A stretch of 64,000 bases of DNA from Streptomyces tauricus (GCF_014650955.1 NZ_BMVY01000003.1:350811-414810); one strand, 5' to 3'; numbered from the stretch's first letter, positions 16,727 to 25,321 are shown. Translations and numbers: made by a program. The notes: a model not told the origin generated them from the letters alone.

Positions 16727-17746
16727 TCACCCCTCCGTGGCCGGTTCCACGTTCCCGAGGAGCTGGCCGAACGCCGCCTCGTCGACGACCGGGGTGCCGA
16801 ACTGGCGCGCCTTGACCACCTTGGACGTACCGGACTCCGGGTCGTTCGTGACGAGCAGACTGGTCAGCCGGGACAGGCTCGTCGCGACATGCAGCCCGGC
16901 CTCGACGGCACGGTCCTCCAGGAGGTCGCGCTCGACCGAGGTGTCCCCGGAGAACGCGATTCGCATGCCCTGTTTGAGCTGCTTGCCCGGTTCGTAACGG
17001 CCCGGGTTCGGATACGGGCAGGCGGGCCGCTTCCGCGAGGGACGCCAACTCGCCGGTGGGCCCGACGAGTAGCCACCGGACGAGTAACCCCCGGAGCCCC
17101 CGGACTGCCGTCCGATGAGCGGCGCCGCCCGGTCCGTCCACTCCGTCAGCGGCCGGCACTCCAGGAGCGGCAGCCGTACGCCGTCGCGCGCCGCCGCCCG
17201 CAGACTCGGCCGGAACGCCTCGGCGAGCACGCGCGCGTCGTCCAGCGCGTGGTGCGCGCGCTGCTGTACGACGCCGAAGTGAGCGGCCAGCGACTCCAGC
17301 TTGTGGTTGGCCAGCGGAAGCCCCAGTTCCTTGGACAGCGCGATGGTGCACAGCCGCTGACGGACCGGCGCCTCGCGCTGGGCGCGCGCGTACTCCCGGG
17401 CGATCATCGACCAGTCGAAGACCGCGTTGTGCGCGACGAGCACGCGGCCCTCCAGGCGGGTCGCGAACTCCTCGGCGATCTCCGGGAACAGCGGCGCCCC
17501 TTCGAGCACGTCGCTCGTCAGCCCGTGGATCCACACCGGGCCCGGGTCCCGCTCCGGGTTGACCAGCGTGTACCAGTGGTCCTCGACCTCGCCGCGCGCG
17601 TCCAGCCGGTAGACCGCGGCCGACACTATGCGGTCGTCGCGGGCCAGTCCTGTGGTCTCCACGTCGACGACCGCGTATCCCTGGGGATACGCGGCCGGCC
17701 ACGCGGTGGCGGACGGTGCGGTCTGACGGTCTTCGAGCATGGTCAC
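16727..17746 (-). CDS. DEDDh 3'-5' exonuclease with C-terminal BRCT-like domain
   Basis: Translation may start at GTG 17746 or ATG 17740; the former gives 339 residues. Exo I is VVDVETTG (Asp28, Glu30). Exo II is VLVAHNAVFDWSM. Exo III is HHALDDARVLAEAF with the His-x4-Asp spacing, so all DEDDh residues are present. A Gly/Ser-rich linker near residues 215-235 leads to a second domain, GMRIAFSGDTSVERD...ATSLSRLTSLLVTNDPESGTSKVVKARQFGTPVVDE. That domain reads as a BRCT fold like the DNA ligase tail. The pairing suggests a DNA-repair or proofreading nuclease acting outside the replicase. Confidence 0.9.
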   Translation of the reverse strand: MTMLEDRQTAPSATAWPAAYPQGYAVVDVETTGLARDDRIVSAAVYRLDARGEVEDHWYTLVNPERDPGPVWIHGLTSDVLEGAPLFPEIAEEFATRLEGRVLVAHNAVFDWSMIAREYARAQREAPVRQRLCTIALSKELGLPLANHKLESLAAHFGVVQQRAHHALDDARVLAEAFRPSLRAAARDGVRLPLLECRPLTEWTDRAAPLIGRQSGGSGGYSSGGYSSGPPASWRPSRKRPACPYPNPGRYEPGKQLKQGMRIAFSGDTSVERDLLEDRAVEAGLHVATSLSRLTSLLVTNDPESGTSKVVKARQFGTPVVDEAAFGQLLGNVEPATEG

Positions 17747-17914
17747 TGAGGATAAGGGGCGCGACTGACACTCCCGTCCCCGGAGTCCGAACCCGGGGCG
17801 TATTCAGCCCCCTTCGGCGACATTCCGGCGATTTGCTGCGGGCTCGTGCCTGCACGGCTATGGACCATTGCCGCACCCGGTGCGACTGTGCTGCGCGCCT
17901 GGACTGAACGAGTG

Positions 17915-17966
17915 GCACGCACGAGCGGAATGCGCGAGTGGCACGCACGAGCGGAATGCGCGAGTG
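17915..17966 (+). repeat. Perfect 26-bp tandem duplication upstream of the decarboxylase operon
   Basis: GCACGCACGAGCGGAATGCG plus CGAGTG is repeated exactly at 17915-17940 and 17941-17966. It sits 30 bases before the start codon at 17996. It lies in the leader or promoter of the four-gene operon and could hold duplicated regulator sites. Confidence 0.85.
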
Positions 17967-17995
17967 AACGCATGCGACGCGAAGGGCGGTACGGC

Positions 17996-18829
17996 ATGGC
18001 ACGCGTACGGTACGGCGCGCGGACCTGGGCGGAGATCGCCGCCGCGCGCACCGCGGGTTCCCGGCTCCCCGACATCTGGTCCACCGGTGTGGTGGCCGTC
18101 TGGGAGAGCGACCCGGACGCGGTCGCGGCGGTCCTGCCGCCTCCGCTCAAACCCACCGGACGACCCCTCGTGAGGGTGAACATCAGCAAGGTGGACCTCC
18201 CCGGATACCCGCTGGGCGCGGGCTCGTTCGCGGTCGCCGCCGCGCACGACGGCGTCGAGGGCTGGTATCCGCTGGTCATGCCGATGACCCATGAACGGGC
18301 TCTCGTCGGCGGCCGTGAGGTCTTCGGCGAACCCAAGAAACTGGGCGAGGTGACGGTCGAACGCGAAGGCCTCGTCGTACGCGCCGCCCTCGCCCGGCAC
18401 GGCATCGAGTTCGTGGAGGTGCGCGGCGCCGTCAGCGGCCCGCTGCCTCTGCCGGAACCGACCCGGAAGACCGACTTCTACTTCAAGTTCCTGCCCGCGG
18501 TGGACGGTTCCGGGGACGGCTCGGGGGACGGCTCGGGGGACGGTTCGGGGTTCGACGCCGGCCCCGTCCTCGTGCACTGCGTGCGCAACGAGAAGGTGCG
18601 CAAGCTGGAGCGGATCACCGGTGACGTCGTCCTGCGGGAGTCGATGTACGACCCCGTCGCGGATCTCCCGGTCCGCGAACTCCTCGGGATCACCATCAGT
18701 GAGAAGACCACCGACCAGAAGGGCACAGTCGTCGAACGCGTCGACCCCCGGGCGCTGTTGCCCTACATCCATCAGCGGTACGACGACCCCCGGCAGATCC
18801 ACGACGGGCCGCCCCAGGGGAGTGTCTGA
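17996..18829 (+). CDS. Acetoacetate decarboxylase family protein
   Basis: The ATG at 17996 follows GAAGGG by 9 bases and gives 277 residues. The central GGREVFGEPKKLGEV holds the Glu-Pro-Lys-Lys motif in which one lysine forms the Schiff base in acetoacetate decarboxylase. The surrounding PMTHERALVGG and WYPLVMP segments also fit. A GSGDGSGDG linker (residues about 170-185), encoded by a 4x12-bp repeat, interrupts the domain before a VLHCVRNEKVRKLERITGDVVL strand. Family members decarboxylate or aldol-process beta-keto acids. The substrate here is unknown. It overlaps the next gene by one base and heads the operon. Confidence 0.87.
   Translation: MARVRYGARTWAEIAAARTAGSRLPDIWSTGVVAVWESDPDAVAAVLPPPLKPTGRPLVRVNISKVDLPGYPLGAGSFAVAAAHDGVEGWYPLVMPMTHERALVGGREVFGEPKKLGEVTVEREGLVVRAALARHGIEFVEVRGAVSGPLPLPEPTRKTDFYFKFLPAVDGSGDGSGDGSGDGSGFDAGPVLVHCVRNEKVRKLERITGDVVLRESMYDPVADLPVRELLGITISEKTTDQKGTVVERVDPRALLPYIHQRYDDPRQIHDGPPQGSV
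18503..18550 (+). repeat. In-frame 4x12-bp repeat in the decarboxylase gene
   Basis: Four tandem units of GACGGCTCGGGG (two units with GGT and one with TCC) encode a DGSG linker. The repeat keeps the frame, so slippage would change linker length without breaking the gene. Confidence 0.85.
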
Positions 18830-19713
18830 TGGAGCTGACGGAGGGGCAGGTCGCCGTCGTCACGGGCGCGGCGAGCGGGGTCGGACTGGCCCTGGCACGG
18901 CGGTTCGCGGCCGACGGACTGAAGGTCGTCCTCGCGGACGTGGAGGAGGGCGCCCTGGAGAAGGCCGCCGCCGCGCTGCGCGAGACCGGGGCCGTGGTGC
19001 ACGCGCGCGTGGTCGACGTCGGGGAGCGCGAGGAGGTCGTCGCGCTCGCCGAGGAGACGTACGAGAGGTTCGGCGCCGTGCACGTCCTGTGCAACAACGC
19101 GGGGGTCGGCTCGGGCGCCGAGGGGCGTATGTGGGAGCACGACCCGAACGACTGGAAATGGGCGTTCGCGGTCAACGTGTGGGGCGTCTTCCACGGCATC
19201 CAGGCCTTCGTACCGAGGATGCTGGCCGGCGGCGAACCGGGCCACGTCGTCAACACCTCGTCCGGCGACGGCGGTATCGCGCCGCTGCCCACCGCCTCCG
19301 TGTACGCCGTCACCAAGGCGGCCGTCGTGACGATGACCGAGTCCCTGTACGCGCACCTGAGGGCGGAGCACGCGCGCGTGGGGGCCTCCGTGCTCTTCCC
19401 CGGCCCCCACATGCTCCGCACGGGCCTGTGGGAGTCGCACCGCAACAGGCCCGCCCGGTACGCCAAGCAGCGGCCCCGCAGGACCCCGTACCGCAGCCTC
19501 GGCCAGTGGGAGGCCGCGATGCGGGAGGCGGGGAAGGAGGTGCGGTTCACGCCGGTCGAGGAGGTCGCCGACTTCGTGGCGGACGGCATCCGCGCGGACC
19601 GCTTCTGGCTGCTGCCCGAGAGCGAACACAGCGACGCGCAGATCCGCGCGCGGTCGGCGTCGATGCTGGACCGCGCCGATCCGGCGTACCTGGAGAACTT
19701 CATCCTGGACTGA
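18829..19713 (+). CDS. Classical SDR oxidoreductase
   Basis: This 294-residue protein begins at an ATG sharing its A with the previous stop, so translation is coupled. TGAASGVG (residues 12-19) binds NAD(P). NNAG (89-92), TSS near 143-145 and Tyr159-x3-Lys163 complete the catalytic set. The C-terminal 60 residues are longer than in FabG-type SDRs and carry FTPVEEVADFVADGIRADRFWLL, typical of SDRs acting on larger or steroid-like substrates. Within the operon it probably oxidises or reduces an intermediate between the decarboxylase and hydrolase steps. Confidence 0.9.
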   Translation: MELTEGQVAVVTGAASGVGLALARRFAADGLKVVLADVEEGALEKAAAALRETGAVVHARVVDVGEREEVVALAEETYERFGAVHVLCNNAGVGSGAEGRMWEHDPNDWKWAFAVNVWGVFHGIQAFVPRMLAGGEPGHVVNTSSGDGGIAPLPTASVYAVTKAAVVTMTESLYAHLRAEHARVGASVLFPGPHMLRTGLWESHRNRPARYAKQRPRRTPYRSLGQWEAAMREAGKEVRFTPVEEVADFVADGIRADRFWLLPESEHSDAQIRARSASMLDRADPAYLENFILD

Positions 19714-19735
19714 GGACCGGACCGAGGAGTCACCC

Positions 19736-21061
19736 ATGGCCACCGAGAAGTCACCCCTGGCTGAGGAGTCACCCATGGCCTCCGCGACGGAGCCCTACCT
19801 GATCATCTCCTCCGACTGCCACGCCGGGCTGCCCACCGAGGAGTACCGGCCCTACCTGGAGGCCCGTTTCCACCGGGACTTCGACGAGTTCCTCGCGGGG
19901 CAGGGCCGCCGCCGCGAGGAGATGACCCGTCTGGGCATCCGCAACGAGTCCTTCGCCGACAAGTGGTTCCACGACAACGAGGAGGGCCTGCGCGGCGGCT
20001 GGGACGCGGCACAGCGCCTCAAGGAGCTGGACGGCGACGGAGTGGCGGGCGAGGTGGTCTTCCCGGACGCCGACGCCGTGGACAGCCGCACGGCCGCGCC
20101 CTTCGGCGTGGGCCTCGGCCTCTCCGGGGACCACGACCCGGACCTGGGCATGGCGGGCGCGAAGGCCCACAACAGGTGGCTGGCCGAATTCGTCGGCGAG
20201 CACCCCGAACGGCACTGCGGGGTGGCCCTGTTACCGGTCACGGCCCCCACCGACCAGGTCGTCGCCGAGGTGCACCGCGCGAAGGAGTCGGGGCTCGGCG
20301 CGCTGATGATCCCCTCCATGTGGGTCGACAAGGAGCCGTACCACGACCGCCGTTACGACCCCGTGTGGGCGGCGGCGGCCGAGTGCGGGATGCCGGTGGT
20401 GACCCACTCCGGAGCGGCGCCCCGCCACGAGTACGGCGACCACCTGGGTATCTACGTCAGCGAGGTGACCTGGTGGCCGGCGCGCCCCCTGTGGTTCCTG
20501 CTCTGGTCCGGTGTCTTCGAACGACACCCCGGGCTCAGGTTCGGTGTGGCGGAGTCCGGCTGCTGGTGGCTGCCGAACCTGCTGTGGTTCATGGACCGTC
20601 TCTACCTGGGCGCGCACGGCGGCAAGAAGCTGTCCCCGTTCGCGGAGTTGCGTCGCCCGCCGCACGAGTACCTGGACCGCCAGGTCTTCATCTGCGCGAC
20701 GAACACCAAACGCCGTGAACTGGCCCAGCGGTACGAGATCGGCGTCGACAACATCCTCTGGGGCAGCGACTTCCCGCACCCGGAGGGCACCTGGCCCGAC
20801 ACGCGCGCGTGGCTGTCGCGGACCTTCCACGACATCCCGGTGAGGGAGACCCGCCGCATGCTGGGCCTCGCGGCGGCGAAGGTCTTCGGCTTCGACACGG
20901 ACAGGCTGGCCCCGCTCGCGCGGCGCATCGGCCCCACCCCGGCGGACCTCGGCCAGTCCGAGGACCAGTCGGCGGTCGAGGCGTCCTGGGCGCGCTCGCG
21001 GGAGGTGGGCCGCCACTGGCTGACGGACCACGACTTCCCGGTCCTGGGGGTGACCCCGTGA
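19736..21061 (+). CDS. Amidohydrolase-2 family protein with a TTA codon
   Basis: Two in-frame starts exist, ATG 19736 and ATG 19775, each preceded by the same GAGGAGTCACCC. The second gives MASATEPYLIISSDCHAGLP (428 residues), closer to homologs. The fold is that of metal-dependent amidohydrolase/ACMSD-like enzymes: SSDCHAG at the N-terminus, VTHSG in the barrel, and NILWGSDFPHPEGTWPD at the end with the conserved Asp. Such enzymes often decarboxylate or hydrolyse ring-cleavage products. Codon 166 (counted from 19736) is TTA at 20231-20233, the bldA-dependent leucine codon. The gene overlaps the next one by four bases. Confidence 0.88.
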   Translation: MATEKSPLAEESPMASATEPYLIISSDCHAGLPTEEYRPYLEARFHRDFDEFLAGQGRRREEMTRLGIRNESFADKWFHDNEEGLRGGWDAAQRLKELDGDGVAGEVVFPDADAVDSRTAAPFGVGLGLSGDHDPDLGMAGAKAHNRWLAEFVGEHPERHCGVALLPVTAPTDQVVAEVHRAKESGLGALMIPSMWVDKEPYHDRRYDPVWAAAAECGMPVVTHSGAAPRHEYGDHLGIYVSEVTWWPARPLWFLLWSGVFERHPGLRFGVAESGCWWLPNLLWFMDRLYLGAHGGKKLSPFAELRRPPHEYLDRQVFICATNTKRRELAQRYEIGVDNILWGSDFPHPEGTWPDTRAWLSRTFHDIPVRETRRMLGLAAAKVFGFDTDRLAPLARRIGPTPADLGQSEDQSAVEASWARSREVGRHWLTDHDFPVLGVTP

Positions 21062-22287
21062 GCCCCGACCGCTACACGGTCATCTCGGCGGACTGCCACG
21101 CGGGAGCGGACCTCCTGGACTACCGGCCGTACCTGGCGAAGGAGTACCACGACGAGTTCGACGCCTGGGCGGCCACGTACGTCAACCCGTACGAGGACCT
21201 GATGGCCGACACGGCCGACAAGAACTGGAACTCGGAGCGCCGCCTCGCGGAACTGGAGCGGGACGGCATCGTCGCCGAGGTCCTGTTCCCGAACACCATC
21301 CCGCCGTTCTTCCCGTCCGGCTCCCTGATGGCGCCGGCGCCGACGGCCGAGGAGTTCGAACGGCGCTGGGCGGGCCTGCGCGCCCACAACCGCTGGCTCG
21401 CGGACTTCTGCGCGGCGGCCCCCGGCCGCCGGGCGGGCGTCTTCCAGATCCTCCTGAACGACGTCGCGGAGGCGGTGAAGGAGATCAGGTGGGCGGCCGC
21501 GGCGGGCCTCAGGGGCGGCCTGCTGCTGCCCGGCACGCCACCTGGCTCAGGCCTCCCCGAGCTGTACTCCTCCACCTACGACCCCATCTGGGCGGTGTGC
21601 GAGGAACTGGACGTGCCCGTGAACCACCACGCGGGCTCGGCCTCGCCGCCGCTCGGCGAGGAGCCCGCGGCCCGGGCGGTCTTCATGGTGGAGACGACCT
21701 GGTTCTCGCACCGCGCGCTCTGGCACCTGATCTTCGGCGGGGCCTTCCGCCGTCACCCCGGCCTGAAACTGGTGCTGACCGAACAGGGCTCGGGCTGGAT
21801 CCCCGGGGTGCTCGACATGCTGGACTACTACCACGGCCGCCTGGTGGCGGCCGCTTCGAAGGCGGCCACCGCCGAGTCCAAGTTCGGCGCGGGCCTCGCC
21901 GCTTCGATGGGCGAGGGTCCGTCCCAGGTATGGCGCGACAACTGCTTCGTAGGGGCGAGTTTCATGCGCCCGCACGAGGTGCCGCTGCGGGACCGCATCG
22001 GCCTCGACAAGATCATGTGGGGCAGCGACTACCCGCACGACGAGGGCACCTACCCGTACAGCAGGGAGGGCCTGCGCATCGCGTACGCGGACCTGCCCCG
22101 CGAGGAGATCACGGCGATGGCGGGCGGCAACGCGGCCCGCGTGTACGGCTTCGACCTGGCCCTCCTGGACCCGATCGCGGCGAAGGTGGGCCCGACGGTG
22201 GAGGAGATCGCGGAGCCGCTGATGACCCCTCCGCCGGACGCGACGAGCCCGGCGTTCGCGCGGGGAGGGTCGGTACGGGTCTGGTGA
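21058..22287 (+). CDS. Amidohydrolase-2 family protein, paralog of the upstream gene
   Basis: This 409-residue protein starts at a GTG overlapping the previous stop. It shares the plan of its neighbour: VISADCHAGADLLDYRPYL, then PVNHHAGSAS in the barrel, and DKIMWGSDYPHDEGTYPYS near the end. The neighbour has a shorter middle. The two may be sequential enzymes or subunits of one complex. Family members include ACMSD and resorcylate-type decarboxylases. No TTA codon was seen here. It closes the operon; no strong hairpin follows immediately. Confidence 0.88.
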   Translation: MSPDRYTVISADCHAGADLLDYRPYLAKEYHDEFDAWAATYVNPYEDLMADTADKNWNSERRLAELERDGIVAEVLFPNTIPPFFPSGSLMAPAPTAEEFERRWAGLRAHNRWLADFCAAAPGRRAGVFQILLNDVAEAVKEIRWAAAAGLRGGLLLPGTPPGSGLPELYSSTYDPIWAVCEELDVPVNHHAGSASPPLGEEPAARAVFMVETTWFSHRALWHLIFGGAFRRHPGLKLVLTEQGSGWIPGVLDMLDYYHGRLVAAASKAATAESKFGAGLAASMGEGPSQVWRDNCFVGASFMRPHEVPLRDRIGLDKIMWGSDYPHDEGTYPYSREGLRIAYADLPREEITAMAGGNAARVYGFDLALLDPIAAKVGPTVEEIAEPLMTPPPDATSPAFARGGSVRVW

Positions 22288-22500
22288 GGGGTCAGTCCCA
22301 GGGGTTGAGGCGCTCCGGTGGGAAGTGCTCGGTGCCGAGGGGTCCGATGGCACGATTTCCGGCTTCCGGCACGACTTCGCATCGTAGGACGGGCCGCACG
22401 GTGATTGGCGGAGATCACCAAGAAACAAGCGCGTACCGTCGGTAATACTTGTGGGTAACAACGTCTAGCCGCAGCCGACCAGCCGCCCTACGGTGCAGTA

Positions 22501-23460
22501 ATGCCGAACCTGCCCGATGTCGTGCTGTGGTCGATACCCGCCTTCGTGCTGCTCACCGTGGTGGAGATGGTGAGTGTCCGCATCCACCCGGACGAGGACG
22601 CCGCGGGGTACGAGACGAAGGACGCCGCCACGAGTGTCGGTATGGGCCTGGGCAGTATGGCCTTCGACTTCCTGTGGAAGATCCCGATCCTTGCGATCTA
22701 CACGGCCATATATGAGCTGACACCACTGCGCGTGCCCGTCCTGTGGTGGACCGTGCCACTGATGTTGCTGGCGCAGGACTTCTTCTACTACTGGTCCCAC
22801 CGCGGGCACCATGTGATCCGCATCCTGTGGGCCTGCCACGTCGTGCACCACTCCAGCGAGAAGTTCAACCTCACCACCGCGCTGCGACAGCCCTGGACGA
22901 CCTGGACGGTGTGGCCGTTCTACGTGCCGCTCATCGCCCTCGGGGTCCACCCGGCCGCGCTCGCGTTCTGCTCGTCCGCGAACCTCGTGTACCAGTTCTG
23001 GATCCACACCGAGCGCATCGACAAGCTGCCCCGGGCCTTCGAGTTCGTCTTCAACACGCCCTCGCACCACCGGGTCCACCACGCCTCCCAGGGCGGCTAT
23101 CTCGACCGTAACTTCGGCGGGATCCTGATCGTCTGGGACCGCCTCTTCGGGTCGTTCGTCCCGGAGACGGACCGGCCGGTGTACGGGCTGACCAAGAACA
23201 TCCACACGTACAACCCGATCCGCGTCGCCACCCACGAGTACGCCGCCATCGCCAGGGATCTGCGGGCGGCGGGGAGCTGGCGCGAGCGGGCCGGGCGGGT
23301 GTTCGGGGGGCCGGGCTGGCAGCCGGTGAACTACACGGCTGATTCCGTGCCTCCCGCCGCTTCCGTGCCTCCCGCTGCTTCCACGTCCCCGGCTGCTTCC
23401 GCGCCCACCCCGGCGCGAGCGGCCCCTCCGGAACCCGCTGTCACGGAACCCGCCGCGTGA
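22501..23460 (+). CDS. Sterol desaturase / fatty acid hydroxylase family membrane protein
   Basis: The protein has 319 residues with several membrane helices in the first 100 and near 135-165. The di-iron histidine clusters are HRGHH (residues 100-104), HVVHH (113-117) and HHRVHH near 190, in the family order. LLAQDFFYYWSH and WIHTERIDKLP are further family signatures. The last 35 residues are an Ala/Pro/Ser-rich tail with the near-repeat SVPPAASVPPAAS. It presumably hydroxylates or desaturates a lipid. It overlaps the lysoplasmalogenase gene by four bases, so a joint lipid-remodelling role is likely. No clear RBS is visible upstream. Confidence 0.9.
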   Translation: MPNLPDVVLWSIPAFVLLTVVEMVSVRIHPDEDAAGYETKDAATSVGMGLGSMAFDFLWKIPILAIYTAIYELTPLRVPVLWWTVPLMLLAQDFFYYWSHRGHHVIRILWACHVVHHSSEKFNLTTALRQPWTTWTVWPFYVPLIALGVHPAALAFCSSANLVYQFWIHTERIDKLPRAFEFVFNTPSHHRVHHASQGGYLDRNFGGILIVWDRLFGSFVPETDRPVYGLTKNIHTYNPIRVATHEYAAIARDLRAAGSWRERAGRVFGGPGWQPVNYTADSVPPAASVPPAASTSPAASAPTPARAAPPEPAVTEPAA

Positions 23461-24155
23461 CACCGCGCCACGCGCGCGTGCCGCTCGTCTGCTTCGGTCT
23501 GGCCGGCGTCGTGGATCTCGTGTCCCTGGCCGTCGGTCACGACATCGGCGATGCCGGGCACACCGTGGCCAAGCCCCTCCTGATGCCCCTGCTCGCCCTC
23601 TACGCGCACCTGTGCGGCGGGCCCCGGCTCCTCGTCGGTGCCCTGCTCCTCGGGTGGGGCGGCGACGTCCTGCTCCTCCTCGACGCCGAACCGGCGTTCC
23701 TCGCCGGGATGGCCTCCTTCGCGGCGGGACACGTGTGTTACCTGCTGCTCTTCGCGAGGCTCGGCGCGAATACCGCTTCACGCGCGCGTGGGGGCCGCCG
23801 CACGGCAGCCGCGTACGCCCTCGCGCTCGTCTCCACCGTCACCCTCCTGTGGCCCGGGCTTCCCGCCGGCCTCCGCGTCCCCGTCGCCGGCTACAGCCTG
23901 CTGCTGACCGCGATGGCGTACGGCGCCACGCGGCTCGGGACTATCGCGGCGGCCGGGGGAGCGCTGTTCCTGCTGTCGGACACCCTCATCGCGACCGGTG
24001 TCGCCGACTGGCCGCAGCCGCCACGGCCCGACCTGTGGATCATGCTGACCTACATCGCGGCGCAGTACCTGCTGGTCACAGGCGTGCTCGGGGCGCCCGG
24101 CGCGCGCCCCGGACCCCCGGCGACGTACCGTGGAGACCGCACCGTCACCACCTGA
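23457..24155 (+). CDS. Lysoplasmalogenase (YhhN/TMEM86 family)
   Basis: The GTG overlaps the previous stop, giving 232 residues. Eight hydrophobic segments cover nearly the whole length. AKPLLMPLLALYAH near residue 40 and LLGWGGDVLLLLDAEPAFLAGMASFAAGHVCYLLLF near 65-95 hold the conserved Asp residues of YhhN proteins. LFLLSDTLIATGV near 180 is the third signature. The family cleaves the vinyl-ether bond of lysoplasmalogens or maintains membrane lipids. The final codons run into a tandem repeat that continues past the stop. Confidence 0.87.
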   Translation: MTPRHARVPLVCFGLAGVVDLVSLAVGHDIGDAGHTVAKPLLMPLLALYAHLCGGPRLLVGALLLGWGGDVLLLLDAEPAFLAGMASFAAGHVCYLLLFARLGANTASRARGGRRTAAAYALALVSTVTLLWPGLPAGLRVPVAGYSLLLTAMAYGATRLGTIAAAGGALFLLSDTLIATGVADWPQPPRPDLWIMLTYIAAQYLLVTGVLGAPGARPGPPATYRGDRTVTT

Positions 24156-24224
24156 GCACCGTCACGACGGGAACACCGTCACCACGTCAACACCGTCACC
24201 ACCAGAACCACGTCACCACCTGAG
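24140..24224 (+). repeat. Five tandem 17-bp units between two genes
   Basis: Units at 24140, 24157, 24174, 24191 and 24208 share the consensus CACCGTCACCACNNGAA. The first and last end in the same CTGAG. Period is exactly 17 bases for all five. The array begins inside the lysoplasmalogenase gene and ends 18 bases before the dehydrogenase start. Confidence 0.85.
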
Positions 24225-24242
24225 CCGGAAGCAGGACCCCGC

Positions 24243-25286
24243 ATGCGCGCCACCACCATCCACGCCCCGTTCGACCTGCGCGTGGAGGACGTTCCCGACC
24301 CGGTGGTGCGGCAGCCGGGCGACGCGGTCGTGCGCGTGCTGCGCTCCTGCATCTGCGGCAGCGACCTGTGGGCGTACCGGGGCGAGTCGGCCCGCACGCC
24401 CGGGCAGCGCATCGGGCACGAGTTCCTCGGGATCGTCGAGGAGACCGGCGCCGACGTGGGCATCGTCCGCCGGGGCGATCTCGTCGTCGCGCCCTTCATG
24501 TGGTCCGACGGCGTGTGCGACTACTGCCGCGAAGGGCTCACCACGTCCTGCGAACACGGCGGATTCTGGGGTTCCGTGGGGTCCGACGGAGGACAGGGCG
24601 AGGCCGTGCGCGTCCCGTACGCCGACGGCACGCTCGTCGCGCTGCCCGCCGGGGCCGCCTCCGACGACCGTCTGCTGGCCGCCCTGCTCACCCTCTCCGA
24701 CGTCATGGGGACCGGTCATCACGCCGCCCTCGGCGCGGGCGCCCGCCCCGGCGCCACGGTCGCCGTCGTCGGCGACGGAGCGGTCGGCCTGTGCGCCGTG
24801 CTCGCCGCCAGGCGCCTCGGCGCCGAGCGGATCATCGCGCTGGGCCGCCATGAGACGCGTACGGACATCGCGCGCCGCTTCGGAGCCACCGACGTCGTCG
24901 CCGAACGCGGGGACGCGGCCGTCGAGGCGGTCCGCGCACTCACCCGCGGCCAGGGTGCCCACGCCGTCGTCGAGGCCGTCGGCACCGAGCAGTCGATGAG
25001 CACGGCCGTGAACATCACCCGTGACGGCGGCGCCATCGGCTTCGTCGGAGTGCCGCACGGCAGCGGCACCGGTCTCGACCTGAGCGTCATGTTCGACCGG
25101 AACATCGCCCTGCGCGGCGGGGTCGCGCCCGTCCGCGCGTACATCCCGGAACTGCTGCCCGACGTGCTGGACGGGACCATCGACCCGTCGCCCGTCTTCG
25201 ATCTGACGGTCGGTCTGGACGGCGTACCGGACGGCTACAAGGCGATGGACGAGCGCACCGCGCTCAAGGTCATGGTCACCAACTGA
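24243..25286 (+). CDS. Zinc-dependent alcohol dehydrogenase (MDR superfamily)
   Basis: This 347-residue protein has the MDR zinc site. The catalytic ligands are in CICGSD and GHEFLG. The structural zinc cysteines are in GVCDYCREGLTTSC (residues about 96-109). The nucleotide site is VAVVGDGAVGLCAVLAA near residue 175. AEVVEAVGTEQSM-like and VPHGSG segments complete the family pattern. A CAGGA motif precedes the ATG. It should interconvert an alcohol and an aldehyde or ketone. The 17-bp tandem repeat occupies its leader. No pathway partner is adjacent. Confidence 0.9.
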   Translation: MRATTIHAPFDLRVEDVPDPVVRQPGDAVVRVLRSCICGSDLWAYRGESARTPGQRIGHEFLGIVEETGADVGIVRRGDLVVAPFMWSDGVCDYCREGLTTSCEHGGFWGSVGSDGGQGEAVRVPYADGTLVALPAGAASDDRLLAALLTLSDVMGTGHHAALGAGARPGATVAVVGDGAVGLCAVLAARRLGAERIIALGRHETRTDIARRFGATDVVAERGDAAVEAVRALTRGQGAHAVVEAVGTEQSMSTAVNITRDGGAIGFVGVPHGSGTGLDLSVMFDRNIALRGGVAPVRAYIPELLPDVLDGTIDPSPVFDLTVGLDGVPDGYKAMDERTALKVMVTN

Positions 25287-25321
25287 GCGAACCCGACCGA
25301 CCGGCCCCGCCAACCGAACGC

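Noticed and set aside
24140..24224. CRISPR array
   Set aside because: The units are 17 bases and directly contiguous, without spacers, and no cas gene is present.
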